Of a stretch of DNA of 64,000 nt, positions 6,938 through 15,182 are shown piece by piece. A program made the translations under genes and the position numbers. Source of the stretch: Bradyrhizobium sp. CB3481 (GTDB lineage Bacteria > Pseudomonadota > Alphaproteobacteria > Rhizobiales > Xanthobacteraceae); the NCBI RefSeq assembly GCF_029714305.1, contig NZ_CP121647.1:248001-312000 (forward strand), given 5' to 3'. The notes beneath the pieces were generated by a model that was not told where the DNA came from, searched no databases, and saw nothing but the letters and a program-made list of their open reading frames with translations. How positions within the stretch are numbered: position 1 is the stretch's first letter; each line of letters opens with the position of its first letter.

Positions 6938-8197
6938 ATGAAATCGGCTTTCAATCGATCCATTCTTGCGCTCGCAGCCATCCTCGTTGTCGCGGGGGCC
7001 GGCGAGGCCAGCGCGCAGCAGAAGGCCCTGAAGAAATACGAGTCCGGCACCAAGGATTTCTGGACCAACCCGCCGCCCGACTGGTTCCTCGGTGACGAGA
7101 CCGAAGCCCAGAAGGGACAGGCGCCGCCCTCCGGCCCGCCGACCGGCGCTTCCGAAGCCGAACTCGCGGCAATGATGAAAAAGATCAAGCTGCCTGATGG
7201 TTTCAGCATCGAAGTCTATGCGTCGGGCGTGCTGGAAGCCCGGCAGATGGCCTGGGGCGACAAGGGCACGCTGTTTGTCGGCTCCTTCAGCCTCGGCAAC
7301 GTCTATGCGATCAAGGACAATGGTGGAAAGCGGGAGGTCAAGACCGTCCTCAAGGGCCTCAACATGCCGACTGGTCTGGCGTTCCAGAACGGCGCGCTCT
7401 ACGTCGTCGCGATCAACAGGCTGATCAAATACGAAAACGCCGAAGCCAATCTCGACAATCTCGGCGCCGGCAAGGTGGTGTATGACGACATGCCGACCTA
7501 CGTCGCGCATGGCTGGAAATACATCGCCGTCGACAAGGAGGGCTGGTTCTATCTGCCGTTCGGGCCGCCCTTCAACATCGGCATCCCGCCGACCAGCGTC
7601 TCGCAGATCCGCCGCGTCGATCCCAAGACCGGCAATGCCGAGATCTGGGCTCTCGGCGTCCGCAACAGCGTCGGCGGCGACGTCGATCCGCGCTCGGGGC
7701 GATACTGGTTCACCGAAAATGCCCGCGACTGGATCAGCGACGACATGCCGAGTGACAAGCTCAACATGATCTCGAAGATCGGCGAACATTTCGGCTATCC
7801 CTATTGCCATCAGGGTGACATGCCGGATCCGAAATTCGCGATGGGGCACAAGTGCGATGAATTCACGCCGCCGGTCGTCAAGCTCGGCGCCCATGTCGCA
7901 CCGCTCGGCATGAAGTTCTATACCGGCGATCAATTTCCCGCCGAGTACAAGAACAACATCCTGATCGCCGAGCACGGCTCCTGGAACCGCTACAAGTACC
8001 AGGGCGCCCGCATCAAGCGCGTGATCGTCGATGCCGACGGCAAGAACGCCAAGTCGGAGATATTTGCCTCCGGCTGGCTCGAGGGCGACACCAATTATCT
8101 GGGACGTCCGAACGACATCATCATCGCCAAGGACGGGTCGATCCTGGTGGCCGACGATTGGGCCGGCGCGATCTATCGCATCAGCTACAAGAAGTAG
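6938..8197 (+). CDS. periplasmic PQQ-dependent sugar (sorbosone) dehydrogenase-like protein
   Basis: A 419-residue protein. It has an N-terminal signal peptide (residues 1-26, cleavage near ASAQQ) followed by a six-bladed beta-propeller of the glucose/sorbosone dehydrogenase family: LPDGFSIEVYASGV near residue 87, NMPTGLAF, ALGVRNSVGGDVDPRSG, the EHFGYPYC block, IAEHGSWNR and GRPNDIIIAKDGSILVADDW near the C-terminus. Such enzymes oxidise sugars or aldehydes in the periplasm using PQQ and pass electrons to cytochrome c. A diheme cytochrome c gene follows 84 bases downstream, which supports this. The start at 6938 is chosen for the signal peptide and the GGGAG before it. The substrate is unknown. 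Confidence 0.87.
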   Translation: MKSAFNRSILALAAILVVAGAGEASAQQKALKKYESGTKDFWTNPPPDWFLGDETEAQKGQAPPSGPPTGASEAELAAMMKKIKLPDGFSIEVYASGVLEARQMAWGDKGTLFVGSFSLGNVYAIKDNGGKREVKTVLKGLNMPTGLAFQNGALYVVAINRLIKYENAEANLDNLGAGKVVYDDMPTYVAHGWKYIAVDKEGWFYLPFGPPFNIGIPPTSVSQIRRVDPKTGNAEIWALGVRNSVGGDVDPRSGRYWFTENARDWISDDMPSDKLNMISKIGEHFGYPYCHQGDMPDPKFAMGHKCDEFTPPVVKLGAHVAPLGMKFYTGDQFPAEYKNNILIAEHGSWNRYKYQGARIKRVIVDADGKNAKSEIFASGWLEGDTNYLGRPNDIIIAKDGSILVADDWAGAIYRISYKK

Positions 8198-8214
8198 GAC
8201 ATGACCGATCAGAG

Positions 8215-8257
8215 GCTGCGGTTGCCCGGGAACGGGCAGCCGCAGCTTCTGTTGTTT
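8215..8257 (+). terminator. strong hairpin terminator/attenuator between dehydrogenase and cytochrome c genes
   Basis: Stem GCTGCGG-TT-GCCCG (8215-8228), loop GGAA, then CGGGC-AG-CCGCAGC (8233-8246), followed by TTCTGTTGTTTG. It sits inside what looks like a two-gene operon, so it probably lowers expression of the downstream cytochrome gene rather than isolating it. Confidence 0.75.
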
Positions 8258-8281
8258 GTGGCGTGTAATTGAGGAATTCGC

Positions 8282-8857
8282 ATGCGAATGGCATTGGTGG
8301 TGCTGGCAGCGGCAATCGCTTGCGGCTCGTCCGTCCGCGCCGCCGATATCGCGGCCGGCAAGGCGAAGGCCGAACTCTGCGTCGGCTGTCATGGCGAAGG
8401 CGGCATTTCGCAGATGGAGAACATTCCATCGCTCGCGGCGCAGCCGGACCAGTTCATTCAGTGGCAGCTCGTGTTCTTCCGCGCCGGCACCCGCAAGAAC
8501 GAGCAGATGCAGCCGATCGTCGAGCAGCTCAATAACGAAGACATCCGTAACCTCGGCGCCTATTACGCCTCGCTTCCACCGCCGAAGCCTAGGGATGACG
8601 ACGATCCCGAGCTTTCGAAAAAGGGTGCGCAGGCGGCCGTCGGCCGGCGCTGCGCCTCATGCCATACCGATAGCTATGCCGGCACCAAGGGGGTCGCCCG
8701 CCTCGCCGGCCAGCGCGAGGAATATCTCGTCAAGGCGCTGCGCGACTACAAGACGAGCGTGCGCGCCGGCGGCGCAATGGCGGCGATGGCCGATGTCGCC
8801 TTTCCGCTCAGCGAGGAAGAGATCGAGGCGCTCGCGCATTATCTCGCGCATCTCTGA
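8282..8857 (+). CDS. diheme cytochrome c (c4-like), periplasmic
   Basis: A 191-residue protein with a signal peptide (about residues 1-20) and two heme-c sites, CVGCH (Cys33-His37) and CASCH (Cys124-His128), in two similar class I cytochrome domains. Likely axial methionines are Met75 in the first half and one of the Met residues near 168-171 in the second. It is the expected electron acceptor of the PQQ-type dehydrogenase encoded just upstream. The gene has GAGGAA before the ATG. The Asp-rich linker (DDDDPE, about 105-110) joins the two domains. Confidence 0.93.
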   Translation: MRMALVVLAAAIACGSSVRAADIAAGKAKAELCVGCHGEGGISQMENIPSLAAQPDQFIQWQLVFFRAGTRKNEQMQPIVEQLNNEDIRNLGAYYASLPPPKPRDDDDPELSKKGAQAAVGRRCASCHTDSYAGTKGVARLAGQREEYLVKALRDYKTSVRAGGAMAAMADVAFPLSEEEIEALAHYLAHL

Positions 8858-8865
8858 GTGACGTG

Positions 8866-8982
8866 GTCGTCCCTGCGAACGCAGGGACCCGTACCGCGTG
8901 ATCTCTCGATGTGGCAGTGTGGCAGACGCCTTTCACAAAACTGCCGCCGGTGGCTATGGGTCCCTGCGTCCGCAGGGACGAC
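8866..8982. repeat. palindromic repeat (CGTCCCTGCG-NN-CGCAGGGAC, two inverted copies)
   Basis: Two copies of a 25-base palindrome (8866-8890 and 8958-8982) face each other, one mismatch apart, around a 67-base centre. The element fills the gap between the convergent cytochrome c and ketopantoate-reductase-like genes. Confidence 0.75.
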
Positions 8983-9000
8983 CGAGATAGAATCGTATGA

Positions 9001-9924
9001 CTACGCGGAACGCTGCTTCTCATACGCCTTGAGATGGGTGTAGGCGATGCGCAGCTTCGGCACCGGAATCTTGGCGGCGTCGGCGCGCACGACGAGATCG
9101 CCGATCACATGGTCGGCCTCGACCGGCAGGCCTGCCTTGATGTCGCGGAACATCGAGGCGGTCATCGGCGAGCCTTCCGTCGTCAGTAGCCCGGCGGTCC
9201 GCTGGAAGAACGGTCCGGCCGGCTCATAGCCCGACGCCTTGGCAATGGCGCTGCATTCATCGAGCATGCCGAGCAGAAAATCCTTGCCGCCGGCGGCCGC
9301 CAGGATGTTGCCGACGGACGTGCGCATCAGCGAGGTGGAAGCGGCGAGCGAGGCGAGGAAAACCCACTTCTCCCACATGTCCTGCATGATGTGCGCACTG
9401 GCGACGGCGCCGAACTTGCCGCTCTCGAACACTTTTGCGATCGCGCGCACCCGCTCCGACATCGTGCCGTCGCGTTCGCCGAAATTGAGCGACTGCATCG
9501 GCGCGAGCTGCACCACCTCGCGCGCCTCGTTGAGCGTCACCGCGATGGCGCAGAGGCCGCCAAGCACGCAGCCACTGCCGAACTTCTTGTCGAGCACGTT
9601 GAGGTGCAGCATGCCGTTGAGCAGCGGGATGATCGACGTGTTCGGCCCGACGGCCGGACCAAAGGAGTTGATCGCGTCTTCGAGGTCGAACGCCTTGCAG
9701 CTCAGCAGCACGACGTCGAAGGTCCCGGTAAGCTTGTCGGCCTGCACCGTTGGCGGATTCTTCAGTGTCACGTCGCCGGCGGGGCTCTTGATGACGAGGC
9801 CCGCGCTGGCGAGCTCGGATGCGCGCTTCGGCCGGACGAGGAAGGTCACATCATTTCCGGCCTGCAGCAGCCTGCCGCCGAAATAACCGCCGATGGCGCC
9901 GGCGCCGACCACGAGAATACGCAT
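9001..9924 (-). CDS. ketopantoate reductase family protein (PanE/ApbA-like)
   Basis: A 307-residue protein with an N-terminal Rossmann fold (MRILVVGAGAIGGYFGGRL, NADPH site) and a C-terminal helical ketopantoate-reductase domain. Lys and Asn catalytic positions are suggested by LLSCKAFDLEDAI, PLLNGMLHL and KWVFLASLAAS. Canonical members reduce 2-dehydropantoate to pantoate in CoA synthesis, but rhizobial genomes carry several paralogues that probably act on other 2-oxo acids, so I do not assign panE. The ATG at 9922-9924 is directly before the nucleotide-binding strand; the longer frame upstream comes from the intergenic repeat. Confidence 0.85.
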   Translation of the reverse strand: MRILVVGAGAIGGYFGGRLLQAGNDVTFLVRPKRASELASAGLVIKSPAGDVTLKNPPTVQADKLTGTFDVVLLSCKAFDLEDAINSFGPAVGPNTSIIPLLNGMLHLNVLDKKFGSGCVLGGLCAIAVTLNEAREVVQLAPMQSLNFGERDGTMSERVRAIAKVFESGKFGAVASAHIMQDMWEKWVFLASLAASTSLMRTSVGNILAAAGGKDFLLGMLDECSAIAKASGYEPAGPFFQRTAGLLTTEGSPMTASMFRDIKAGLPVEADHVIGDLVVRADAAKIPVPKLRIAYTHLKAYEKQRSA

Positions 9925-9956
9925 GCGATGCTTCCTTTTGTTTTTAGCCTTGGAAG

Positions 9957-10034
9957 GGCGAGTAGCGAATGGCGAGTAGGAAGATGCCGACTGCCACCTT
10001 CCAACCATTCGCTATTCGCTACTCGCCATTCGCC
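9957..10034. repeat. imperfect inverted repeat (GGCGAGTAGCGAAT arms)
   Basis: GGCGAGTAGCGAATGGCGAGTAG on the left is answered by CCATTCGCTATTCGCTACTCGCC on the right around an 18-base centre. The internal GCGAGTAG/GCGAATGG units also repeat. It separates two same-strand genes. Confidence 0.6.
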
Positions 10035-10068
10035 TCTTTACCATTTCCCGCCGAACAGTCGAATCCCG

Positions 10069-10674
10069 CTACTTCCCCGAGACCATTTCCTCGACCTCGC
10101 GGAGCTGTTCCTTGCCAAAGAACATTTCCTTGCCGACGAAGAATGTCGGCGAGCCGAAGGCGCCGCGCTCGACCGCGCTTTGGGTATTCTCGATCAGTTT
10201 GGCCTTTACGTCGCCGTCCTGCGCGCGGGTCAGCAGCTTGGCCGCATCGAGGCCGGAGGAGGCGAGCGCCTTGGCCGCAACTTCCGGATCGTCCATCTTC
10301 TTCGGCTCGACCCACATGTGGTGGAAAGCGGCCTCGACGTATTTTTCGAACACGCCTTCGAACTGCGCCGCAACCGCCGCGCGCATCAGGTTCAGCGTAT
10401 TGACCGGGAAGAATGGGTTCAAGACGTAGGGCTTGACGCCAAAGCGCTTCACGAAGCGCTCGGTTTCCAGGGCGTGGAATTCACGCTTGTTCTTGATGCC
10501 GGCGAGCGATTCGGCAGGCGATTTGTTGTTGGTGGCCTTGAAGATGCCGCCAAGCAGGATCGGCACATATTCGAACTTCACGCCGGTGCGCTTCTCGATC
10601 GCCGGTATCGCCTCGTGGCTGAGGAAGGCATTGGGGCTGCCGACGTCGAACAGGAATTGTGGATTTATTCTCAC
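10069..10674 (-). CDS. 2-hydroxychromene-2-carboxylate isomerase-like (DsbA/GST-kappa fold)
   Basis: A 201-residue protein of the HCCA isomerase family: PQFLFDVGSPNAFLSHEAIP at the N-terminus (the Ser of SPNAF is the usual GSH-activating position), an all-helical insert, then FGSPTFFVGKEMFFGKEQL near the C-terminus with the cis-Pro motif. Family members use glutathione to isomerise aromatic degradation intermediates or act as general GSH enzymes. The start is GTG (10672-10674) with GGGAG about seven bases upstream; there is no ATG between it and the fold, and the ATG 18 codons upstream has no ribosome binding site. Function beyond family is not deducible. Confidence 0.85.
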   Translation of the reverse strand: MRINPQFLFDVGSPNAFLSHEAIPAIEKRTGVKFEYVPILLGGIFKATNNKSPAESLAGIKNKREFHALETERFVKRFGVKPYVLNPFFPVNTLNLMRAAVAAQFEGVFEKYVEAAFHHMWVEPKKMDDPEVAAKALASSGLDAAKLLTRAQDGDVKAKLIENTQSAVERGAFGSPTFFVGKEMFFGKEQLREVEEMVSGK

Positions 10675-10769
10675 GGCGGTCTCCCGAATGTTTTCCGTAT
10701 TGTGGCCCAAGGCGGTCGTCGCGTCCATCGGTATGATGACGATCGTAATACTGCAACGGGTTTCGCCCG

Positions 10770-12104
10770 TTACACCAGACGCCGCAGCGGACGGCGACGC
10801 CAGACCAGCATGTAATAGCCGAGTTGCAGGACGAACATGGCGCAGAACACGATCGGATAGGCCGCCCAGACTCCTTTAAGCCCGATGGTCCGGCTCAGGA
10901 TGACGGCCGAGGGTATCTCGATCGCGACAATGGCGAAGATCGAGAGCAGCATCGGAGCCAGCGCCACGCCGCCGGCGCGCATCGCGCCGGAGAATACGGT
11001 GGCCATGCCGAATGGCACCGAGCTCCACAAGGCGATCATGAGCAGTTCCCGCGCACGCTCAAGCACCGCCGGGTCGGTGATGAAGACACCGAGCGCCGCT
11101 CCTGGAAACAGGCAGATCAGCGCCACGAGGCCGCCGGTCAGCACGAGATTGAGCACGACGCCGGTCCGGACGATGGCGTCAAGCCGGCTGCCATGCCCGC
11201 CGCCGATCGCCTGCGCGCCGAGGATCGACACTGCGATCGAAATCGACACCGCGGTGAACTGCGCGTAACCCATGATCTGGTTGACCGCGCCGTAAGCTGC
11301 GGTGGCTTCCGAGCCAAAGCCGTTGACGAGGCCAAGCAGCACCAGCTCGGCAATCGCCATCACCACCATCCCGACCGCGCTCGGAATTCCGATGGCGAGG
11401 ATCTTGCCGAGCAATGCGCGATCCAGCTGAAGCTTGCGCAAGAGCTCGGCGTCCGGTGTCAGCGGGCTTTTCCTCTGACGCAGGTACAGGCCGAGTGCGA
11501 TCAGCGTCAATGCATTGGAAATCGCCGCCGCCCATGCCGGGCTGGTCACGCCGAACCCGGCGCGGATGAGCAGCGGCGTCACGATCAGGCCGATCGTCGT
11601 CGACAAGGCCAGGGCTACTAGCGGCGTCATCGTGTCGCCGGTCCCGCGCAGCATCGCCGTCGCCAGCAGGAAGACAAAGCCGAGCGGCATCGTCAGCAGC
11701 ATGACGCGCGCATAGGCGCTTGCCTGGTCGAGGATGTCAGGCGGCGTGGCCAGCGCGGTCATCAATTGCCGGCTGAACATGCCACCAATCAGCGCGACCG
11801 AAACGGCCAGCCACAGCCCGATCGCCAGCGTCGCACCCGCAACGGCCTTCACCGTGCCGCGCTCGCCCGCGCCCCAGGCCTGCCCGATCAAGACGGTGGC
11901 GCCGGTCGAGAGGCCCATGACGAAGGCGAACAGGAAAAACATCACGGGAAAGAACACCGACACGGCGGCCAGCGCGTCGACGCCGATCATCTGGCCGAGC
12001 AAGGCGTTGCTTACGGTGCCAAACAGCGATTGCAGGGCGTTGCCCAGCATCAAGGGAGCGAGGAAGACGAGGAACGTCTTCCAGAGCGAAGGGGTTTTCG
12101 ACAT
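10770..12104 (-). CDS. MATE family multidrug/Na+ antiporter
   Basis: A 444-residue inner-membrane protein with about 12 transmembrane helices in two homologous halves. Family signals include LAPLMLGNALQSLFGTVSNALLG at the N-terminus, TGATVLIGQAWGAG in the first half and YAQFTAVSISIAVSILGAQAIGGG in the second. MATE carriers expel organic cations using Na+ or H+ gradients. The ATG at 12102-12104 starts eight residues before the first helix. The next gene on this strand is the HCCA-isomerase-like gene 95 bases on; no regulator is adjacent. Confidence 0.92.
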   Translation of the reverse strand: MSKTPSLWKTFLVFLAPLMLGNALQSLFGTVSNALLGQMIGVDALAAVSVFFPVMFFLFAFVMGLSTGATVLIGQAWGAGERGTVKAVAGATLAIGLWLAVSVALIGGMFSRQLMTALATPPDILDQASAYARVMLLTMPLGFVFLLATAMLRGTGDTMTPLVALALSTTIGLIVTPLLIRAGFGVTSPAWAAAISNALTLIALGLYLRQRKSPLTPDAELLRKLQLDRALLGKILAIGIPSAVGMVVMAIAELVLLGLVNGFGSEATAAYGAVNQIMGYAQFTAVSISIAVSILGAQAIGGGHGSRLDAIVRTGVVLNLVLTGGLVALICLFPGAALGVFITDPAVLERARELLMIALWSSVPFGMATVFSGAMRAGGVALAPMLLSIFAIVAIEIPSAVILSRTIGLKGVWAAYPIVFCAMFVLQLGYYMLVWRRRPLRRLV

Positions 12105-12204
12105 GGCTCTGTTCTCAATGAAGGCGTGACGGATCGTTGCCGCGCACCGGAGCGGTGGCGGGCAAGGCTCCCTTGGGAAGTTTCTGCTGGCGGGCGACCG
12201 CGCC

Positions 12205-12810
12205 TTACGGTTCGGCGCGGTCGCTGAAGGCGAGCTTGACGATGTGGTCGCGGATGTCGTCGGGCCAGCCGGCAATCAGGCCGACAAAGCGCCGGCGATC
12301 GTCGGCGAACAAGGCGCGCGAGGCTTCCTCAAAACCGGCGAGGTTGCCGGTCATGACCGACATGAAGCGATACGCGGCGTCCCGTGCGGCGCGGGCGCGA
12401 TCGGTATCGCCATTGGCGCGGCGGGCTTCGTCGACCAGCTTGCGCAGCGCGACCGATGCGCCGCCGGGCTGTGCCCCGAGCCATTCCCAATGGCGTGGCA
12501 ACAGCGTGACCTCGCGCGCGACGACGCCGAGTTTTGGCCGCCCGCGACCGCGCGGCTCCGCCGACGCCTCCTCCGTTGCGGCTTCCAGATCAGGCGCCGG
12601 CTGCGGCAGTCGGGCAATGACGTCGCGTTCGGTGCCGCGCAGGTCGAGGTCGATCGGCTGTCCCGTGGCGTCGGCGAAGATGATGATCGGCGGCGCGGCC
12701 GCGTTGCGCGAGGCATTCATGACCGCAATCGCGACCTCGGCGAGCGGGCCGGACGCCAGGCGTTGCGGGCCGATGAAGGCCGTGAATTGCGGGCGGGTGT
12801 TGGCAACCAT
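12205..12810 (-). CDS. DUF2239 family protein
   Basis: A 201-residue soluble protein of the DUF2239 family. The N-terminal part (FTAFIGPQRLASGPLAEVAIAV) is followed by IIFADATGQPIDLDLRGT, a variable acidic linker with PRGRGRPKLGVVAREVTLLPRHWEWL, which is the conserved core and resembles a DNA-contact arm, and a C-terminal helical part ending in DIRDHIVKLAF. The function of the family is unknown; the RGRPKLGVVAREVTLLPRHWEWL region is reminiscent of small DNA-binding regulators. It is divergent from a GST gene, and a long palindrome lies between their starts, suggesting shared control, perhaps by this protein itself (inference). Confidence 0.8.
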   Translation of the reverse strand: MVANTRPQFTAFIGPQRLASGPLAEVAIAVMNASRNAAAPPIIIFADATGQPIDLDLRGTERDVIARLPQPAPDLEAATEEASAEPRGRGRPKLGVVAREVTLLPRHWEWLGAQPGGASVALRKLVDEARRANGDTDRARAARDAAYRFMSVMTGNLAGFEEASRALFADDRRRFVGLIAGWPDDIRDHIVKLAFSDRAEP

Positions 12811-12839
12811 CGGAGGGACTTTCAGTTTTTCGTCACTGT

Positions 12840-12887
12840 ATATTTACCCGGGTCAAATTAGCCTGTCAATATCATCCGGGTAAATAT
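12840..12887. promoter_or_regulatory. divergent operator: ATATTTACCCGG ... CCGGGTAAATAT
   Basis: Perfect 12-base inverted arms (12840-12851 and 12876-12887) are separated by 24 bases. The left arm is itself within a local palindrome around ACCCGGGT. It lies 30 bases upstream of the DUF2239 start and 77 bases upstream of the GST start. The A+T-rich, symmetric layout contrasts with the G+C-rich surroundings and fits a two-site repressor operator. Confidence 0.65.
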
Positions 12888-12963
12888 ATATCGCGTTCCC
12901 AACGCCGTCTCGACTTTGACGCGCCCGGCTGGCACCAACGGCGCGCCAATCGAAGGGGACGAC

Positions 12964-13629
12964 ATGCTCACGGTTCATCATCTCAACAATTCCCGCTCGC
13001 AGCGCGTGCTGTGGCTGCTCGAAGAGCTCGGCGTTCCCTATGAGATCGTGCGCTACCAGCGCCAGCCGGACATGCGGGCACCGAAGGAACTGCGCGCCAT
13101 TCACCCGCTCGGCAAATCGCCCGTCATTACCGACAACGGCAACACCATCGCGGAATCAGGCGCGATCTGCGAATACATCATCGACACCTACGGCAACGGC
13201 CGCCTGATCCCGCCGCCTGGTACGCCGGAGCGGCTGCGCTACACCTATTGGCTGCACTATGCCGAGGGATCGGCGATGTCGCCGCTGCTGCTCAAGCTCT
13301 TGTTCACGCTGATGCCGAAGCGCACGCCCGCGCTGCTGCGGCCGCTGGTGCGCAAGGTCTCCAACACCGCGCTGACCACGCTGGTCAATCCGCAGCTCAA
13401 GCAGCACATGGATTACTGGGAGAGCGAACTCGGCAAGAGCGAGTGGTTCGCCGGCAGCGAGTTCACCGGCGCCGACATCCAGATGAGCTTTCCGCTCGAG
13501 GCCGCTGCGGCGCGCGCCGGGCTCGAGCAAGGCCATCCCAAAGCGATGGCGTTCCTGGAGCGCATCCATGCGCGGCCGGCCTACGCGCGGGCGCTGGAAA
13601 AGGGCGGGCCGTATGTGGTTGGAAGGTGA
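12964..13629 (+). CDS. glutathione S-transferase family protein
   Basis: A 221-residue protein with an N-terminal thioredoxin-like GSH-binding domain (LTVHHLNNSRSQRVLWLLEE; the catalytic Ser is probably in NNSRSQR; cis-Pro and GSH contacts in GKSPVITDNGNTIAESGAIC) and a C-terminal helical domain ending LERIHARPAYARALEKGGPY. This matches the bacterial GstA/YfcG-like type used in detoxification. The start at 12964 follows GAAGGGG at a good distance. It is divergent from the DUF2239 gene with a palindromic operator between them. Confidence 0.92.
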   Translation: MLTVHHLNNSRSQRVLWLLEELGVPYEIVRYQRQPDMRAPKELRAIHPLGKSPVITDNGNTIAESGAICEYIIDTYGNGRLIPPPGTPERLRYTYWLHYAEGSAMSPLLLKLLFTLMPKRTPALLRPLVRKVSNTALTTLVNPQLKQHMDYWESELGKSEWFAGSEFTGADIQMSFPLEAAAARAGLEQGHPKAMAFLERIHARPAYARALEKGGPYVVGR

Positions 13630-13644
13630 TCGGCAAAATGGCTC

Positions 13645-13764
13645 GTCATACCCCGCGAAAGCGGGGTATCCAGTACGCCGCGGCCTATCGGTTCAATCAT
13701 TAGTGTCTCTGGGATACTGGATCGTCCGCTCCAGTGCGCAATTGCGCACAAGGCGGACGATGAC
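13645..13764. repeat. composite palindromic repeat, copy 1 (GGGGTATCCAGTACGCCGCG core)
   Basis: Starts GTCATACCCCGCGAAAGCGGGG, then a ~50-base core (CAGTACGCCGCG ... ATCGGTTCAATCA ... GTCTCTGG.ATACTGG) and ends in a GGACGATGAC block. The core is shared almost base for base with 19634-19732. It fills the convergent gap between the GST and serine hydrolase genes. Confidence 0.85.
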
Positions 13765-13787
13765 AAGTCTTCGCGCAATGACCACGC

Positions 13788-15170
13788 CTACGGCTGCATC
13801 GCCGCGATCACTTCCTTCACCAGGCGCGCAACGCCCCTGATATCGCCGGTCGGATCGACGCTGTCGCCGAGCCGCACCACGACAAGGCGCTGCGATGGGA
13901 TAATGATGATGCGCTGGCCGAGATCGCCGGACGCAAAGAACGCATCGCGGGGAATGCCGGCCCGGACGCGGCCTCTCGCGTTGGGATGTTCGCTGCGGTT
14001 GGTCCAGAACCCGGCGGCATAGTCGGTATCGAGCGTCGCGGCGGCGCAGAAATCGACCCAGTCCGGATGCAGGATGCGCTTGTCGCCCGCCACGCCGTCA
14101 TTGAGATAGAGCAGGCCGAATTTCGCCCAGTCGCGTGCGCTGGCCAGCATGTAGGTCGAGCCTTGAAGGGTGCCTGATCCGTCGAACTCCAGCGTGACGT
14201 TGCGCATGCCGAGCGGGTTGAACAGTTCGCGCCAGGCAAAGGCCAGCGTCTGCTCCGGCCCGCCAACGGCATCGCGGATGATGCGCGCCAAAATCTGCGT
14301 GGTCGGGCTCGAATAGGCCCAGCGCGTGCCGATTGGCGCGATCATCTTCGCATTTACCGCATACGCGGCGGTATCGTCCTGCAGATACATCCGGCTGGAG
14401 GGATCGAAGCCGGAATTGGTCTCGTCGAGGTCGAGGCCGCTGGTCATGCGCATTAGATGCTCGACCTCGATCTCCCGCCTGGGATCACCAGCGCCACGCC
14501 ATTCCGCTATCGGCGCCGGCATCGACGGCGTGACGAGGCCCTGCTGGGTAAGGATGCCGATCAGCGCGTTGATGACCGATTTGGTCATGGAGAAGCCGAG
14601 CAGCGGCGTATCGACCCCGATGCCGGCGGCGTAGCGCTCGGCGATCACCCTGCCGTCATGAACCACGACCACCGCTTTGGTCCGGCGGAACGGCGGCTCC
14701 GCCGGCTCCTCGAAGGCGCGATCGAGCGCCGCCTTCAGCGCCGGCTCCGACGGCTCGACCACGGCCGGACCGGCAATCTCGGGTAACGACGGCGGCGTCT
14801 TCGCCTTCAGTGCCTCGACGTCGCTCTTCAGCAGATAAGGCTCCTTCTGCCTGTGCAGATCGACGCAGCCGAACCCTTCGTGAAATGCGGCGCGGCTGCG
14901 GAACAGGCCGAGCATCGAGGCATCGACGATGCGCGCGTTGCGGTCGATGTCGAAGCGAAGCCCATGGCGCAGGCGGCGAATCCCGGCGCGGTCGGAGACC
15001 TCAGCGAATACGGCCGCAGGATCGAAGCCTGACACGAAGGTCTTCGAGCAGACGTTGTGCGCGACATAGGTGGTCGCGACGCGAATGGCATGATCGGGTC
15101 GAAAATGGACGCCCGCGGCTGCCAGCGCGGCGATCAGGATGGCGAGAGCGATGGCAATCCACTTTCGCAA
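13788..15170 (-). CDS. beta-lactamase/PBP-like serine hydrolase (EstB type), membrane-anchored or exported
   Basis: A 460-residue protein with an N-terminal hydrophobic segment (about residues 4-20), then a ~130-residue extension and a class C beta-lactamase-like fold. The nucleophile is Ser194 in the SMTK tetrad (Ser194, Lys197); the second motif is YSS (Tyr286) in place of YxN. Such proteins are usually esterases or peptidases rather than true beta-lactamases. The start is TTG (15168-15170) with GGGAG five bases upstream; the next in-frame alternatives fall inside the signal segment. It lies 12 bases downstream of the SDR gene, so the two form an operon. Confidence 0.85.
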   Translation of the reverse strand: MRKWIAIALAILIAALAAAGVHFRPDHAIRVATTYVAHNVCSKTFVSGFDPAAVFAEVSDRAGIRRLRHGLRFDIDRNARIVDASMLGLFRSRAAFHEGFGCVDLHRQKEPYLLKSDVEALKAKTPPSLPEIAGPAVVEPSEPALKAALDRAFEEPAEPPFRRTKAVVVVHDGRVIAERYAAGIGVDTPLLGFSMTKSVINALIGILTQQGLVTPSMPAPIAEWRGAGDPRREIEVEHLMRMTSGLDLDETNSGFDPSSRMYLQDDTAAYAVNAKMIAPIGTRWAYSSPTTQILARIIRDAVGGPEQTLAFAWRELFNPLGMRNVTLEFDGSGTLQGSTYMLASARDWAKFGLLYLNDGVAGDKRILHPDWVDFCAAATLDTDYAAGFWTNRSEHPNARGRVRAGIPRDAFFASGDLGQRIIIIPSQRLVVVRLGDSVDPTGDIRGVARLVKEVIAAMQP

Positions 15171-15182
15171 CGTTGCTCCCGC

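Noticed and set aside
6890..8392. 500-codon minus-strand frame opposite the dehydrogenase and cytochrome genes
   Set aside because: Long antisense frames are expected in high-G+C DNA; the plus-strand proteins have signal peptides, motifs and ribosome binding sites, while this frame has none.
13788..15170. True antibiotic beta-lactamase
   Set aside because: The motif pattern SMTK plus YSS fits esterase/peptidase-type serine hydrolases better than a resistance beta-lactamase.
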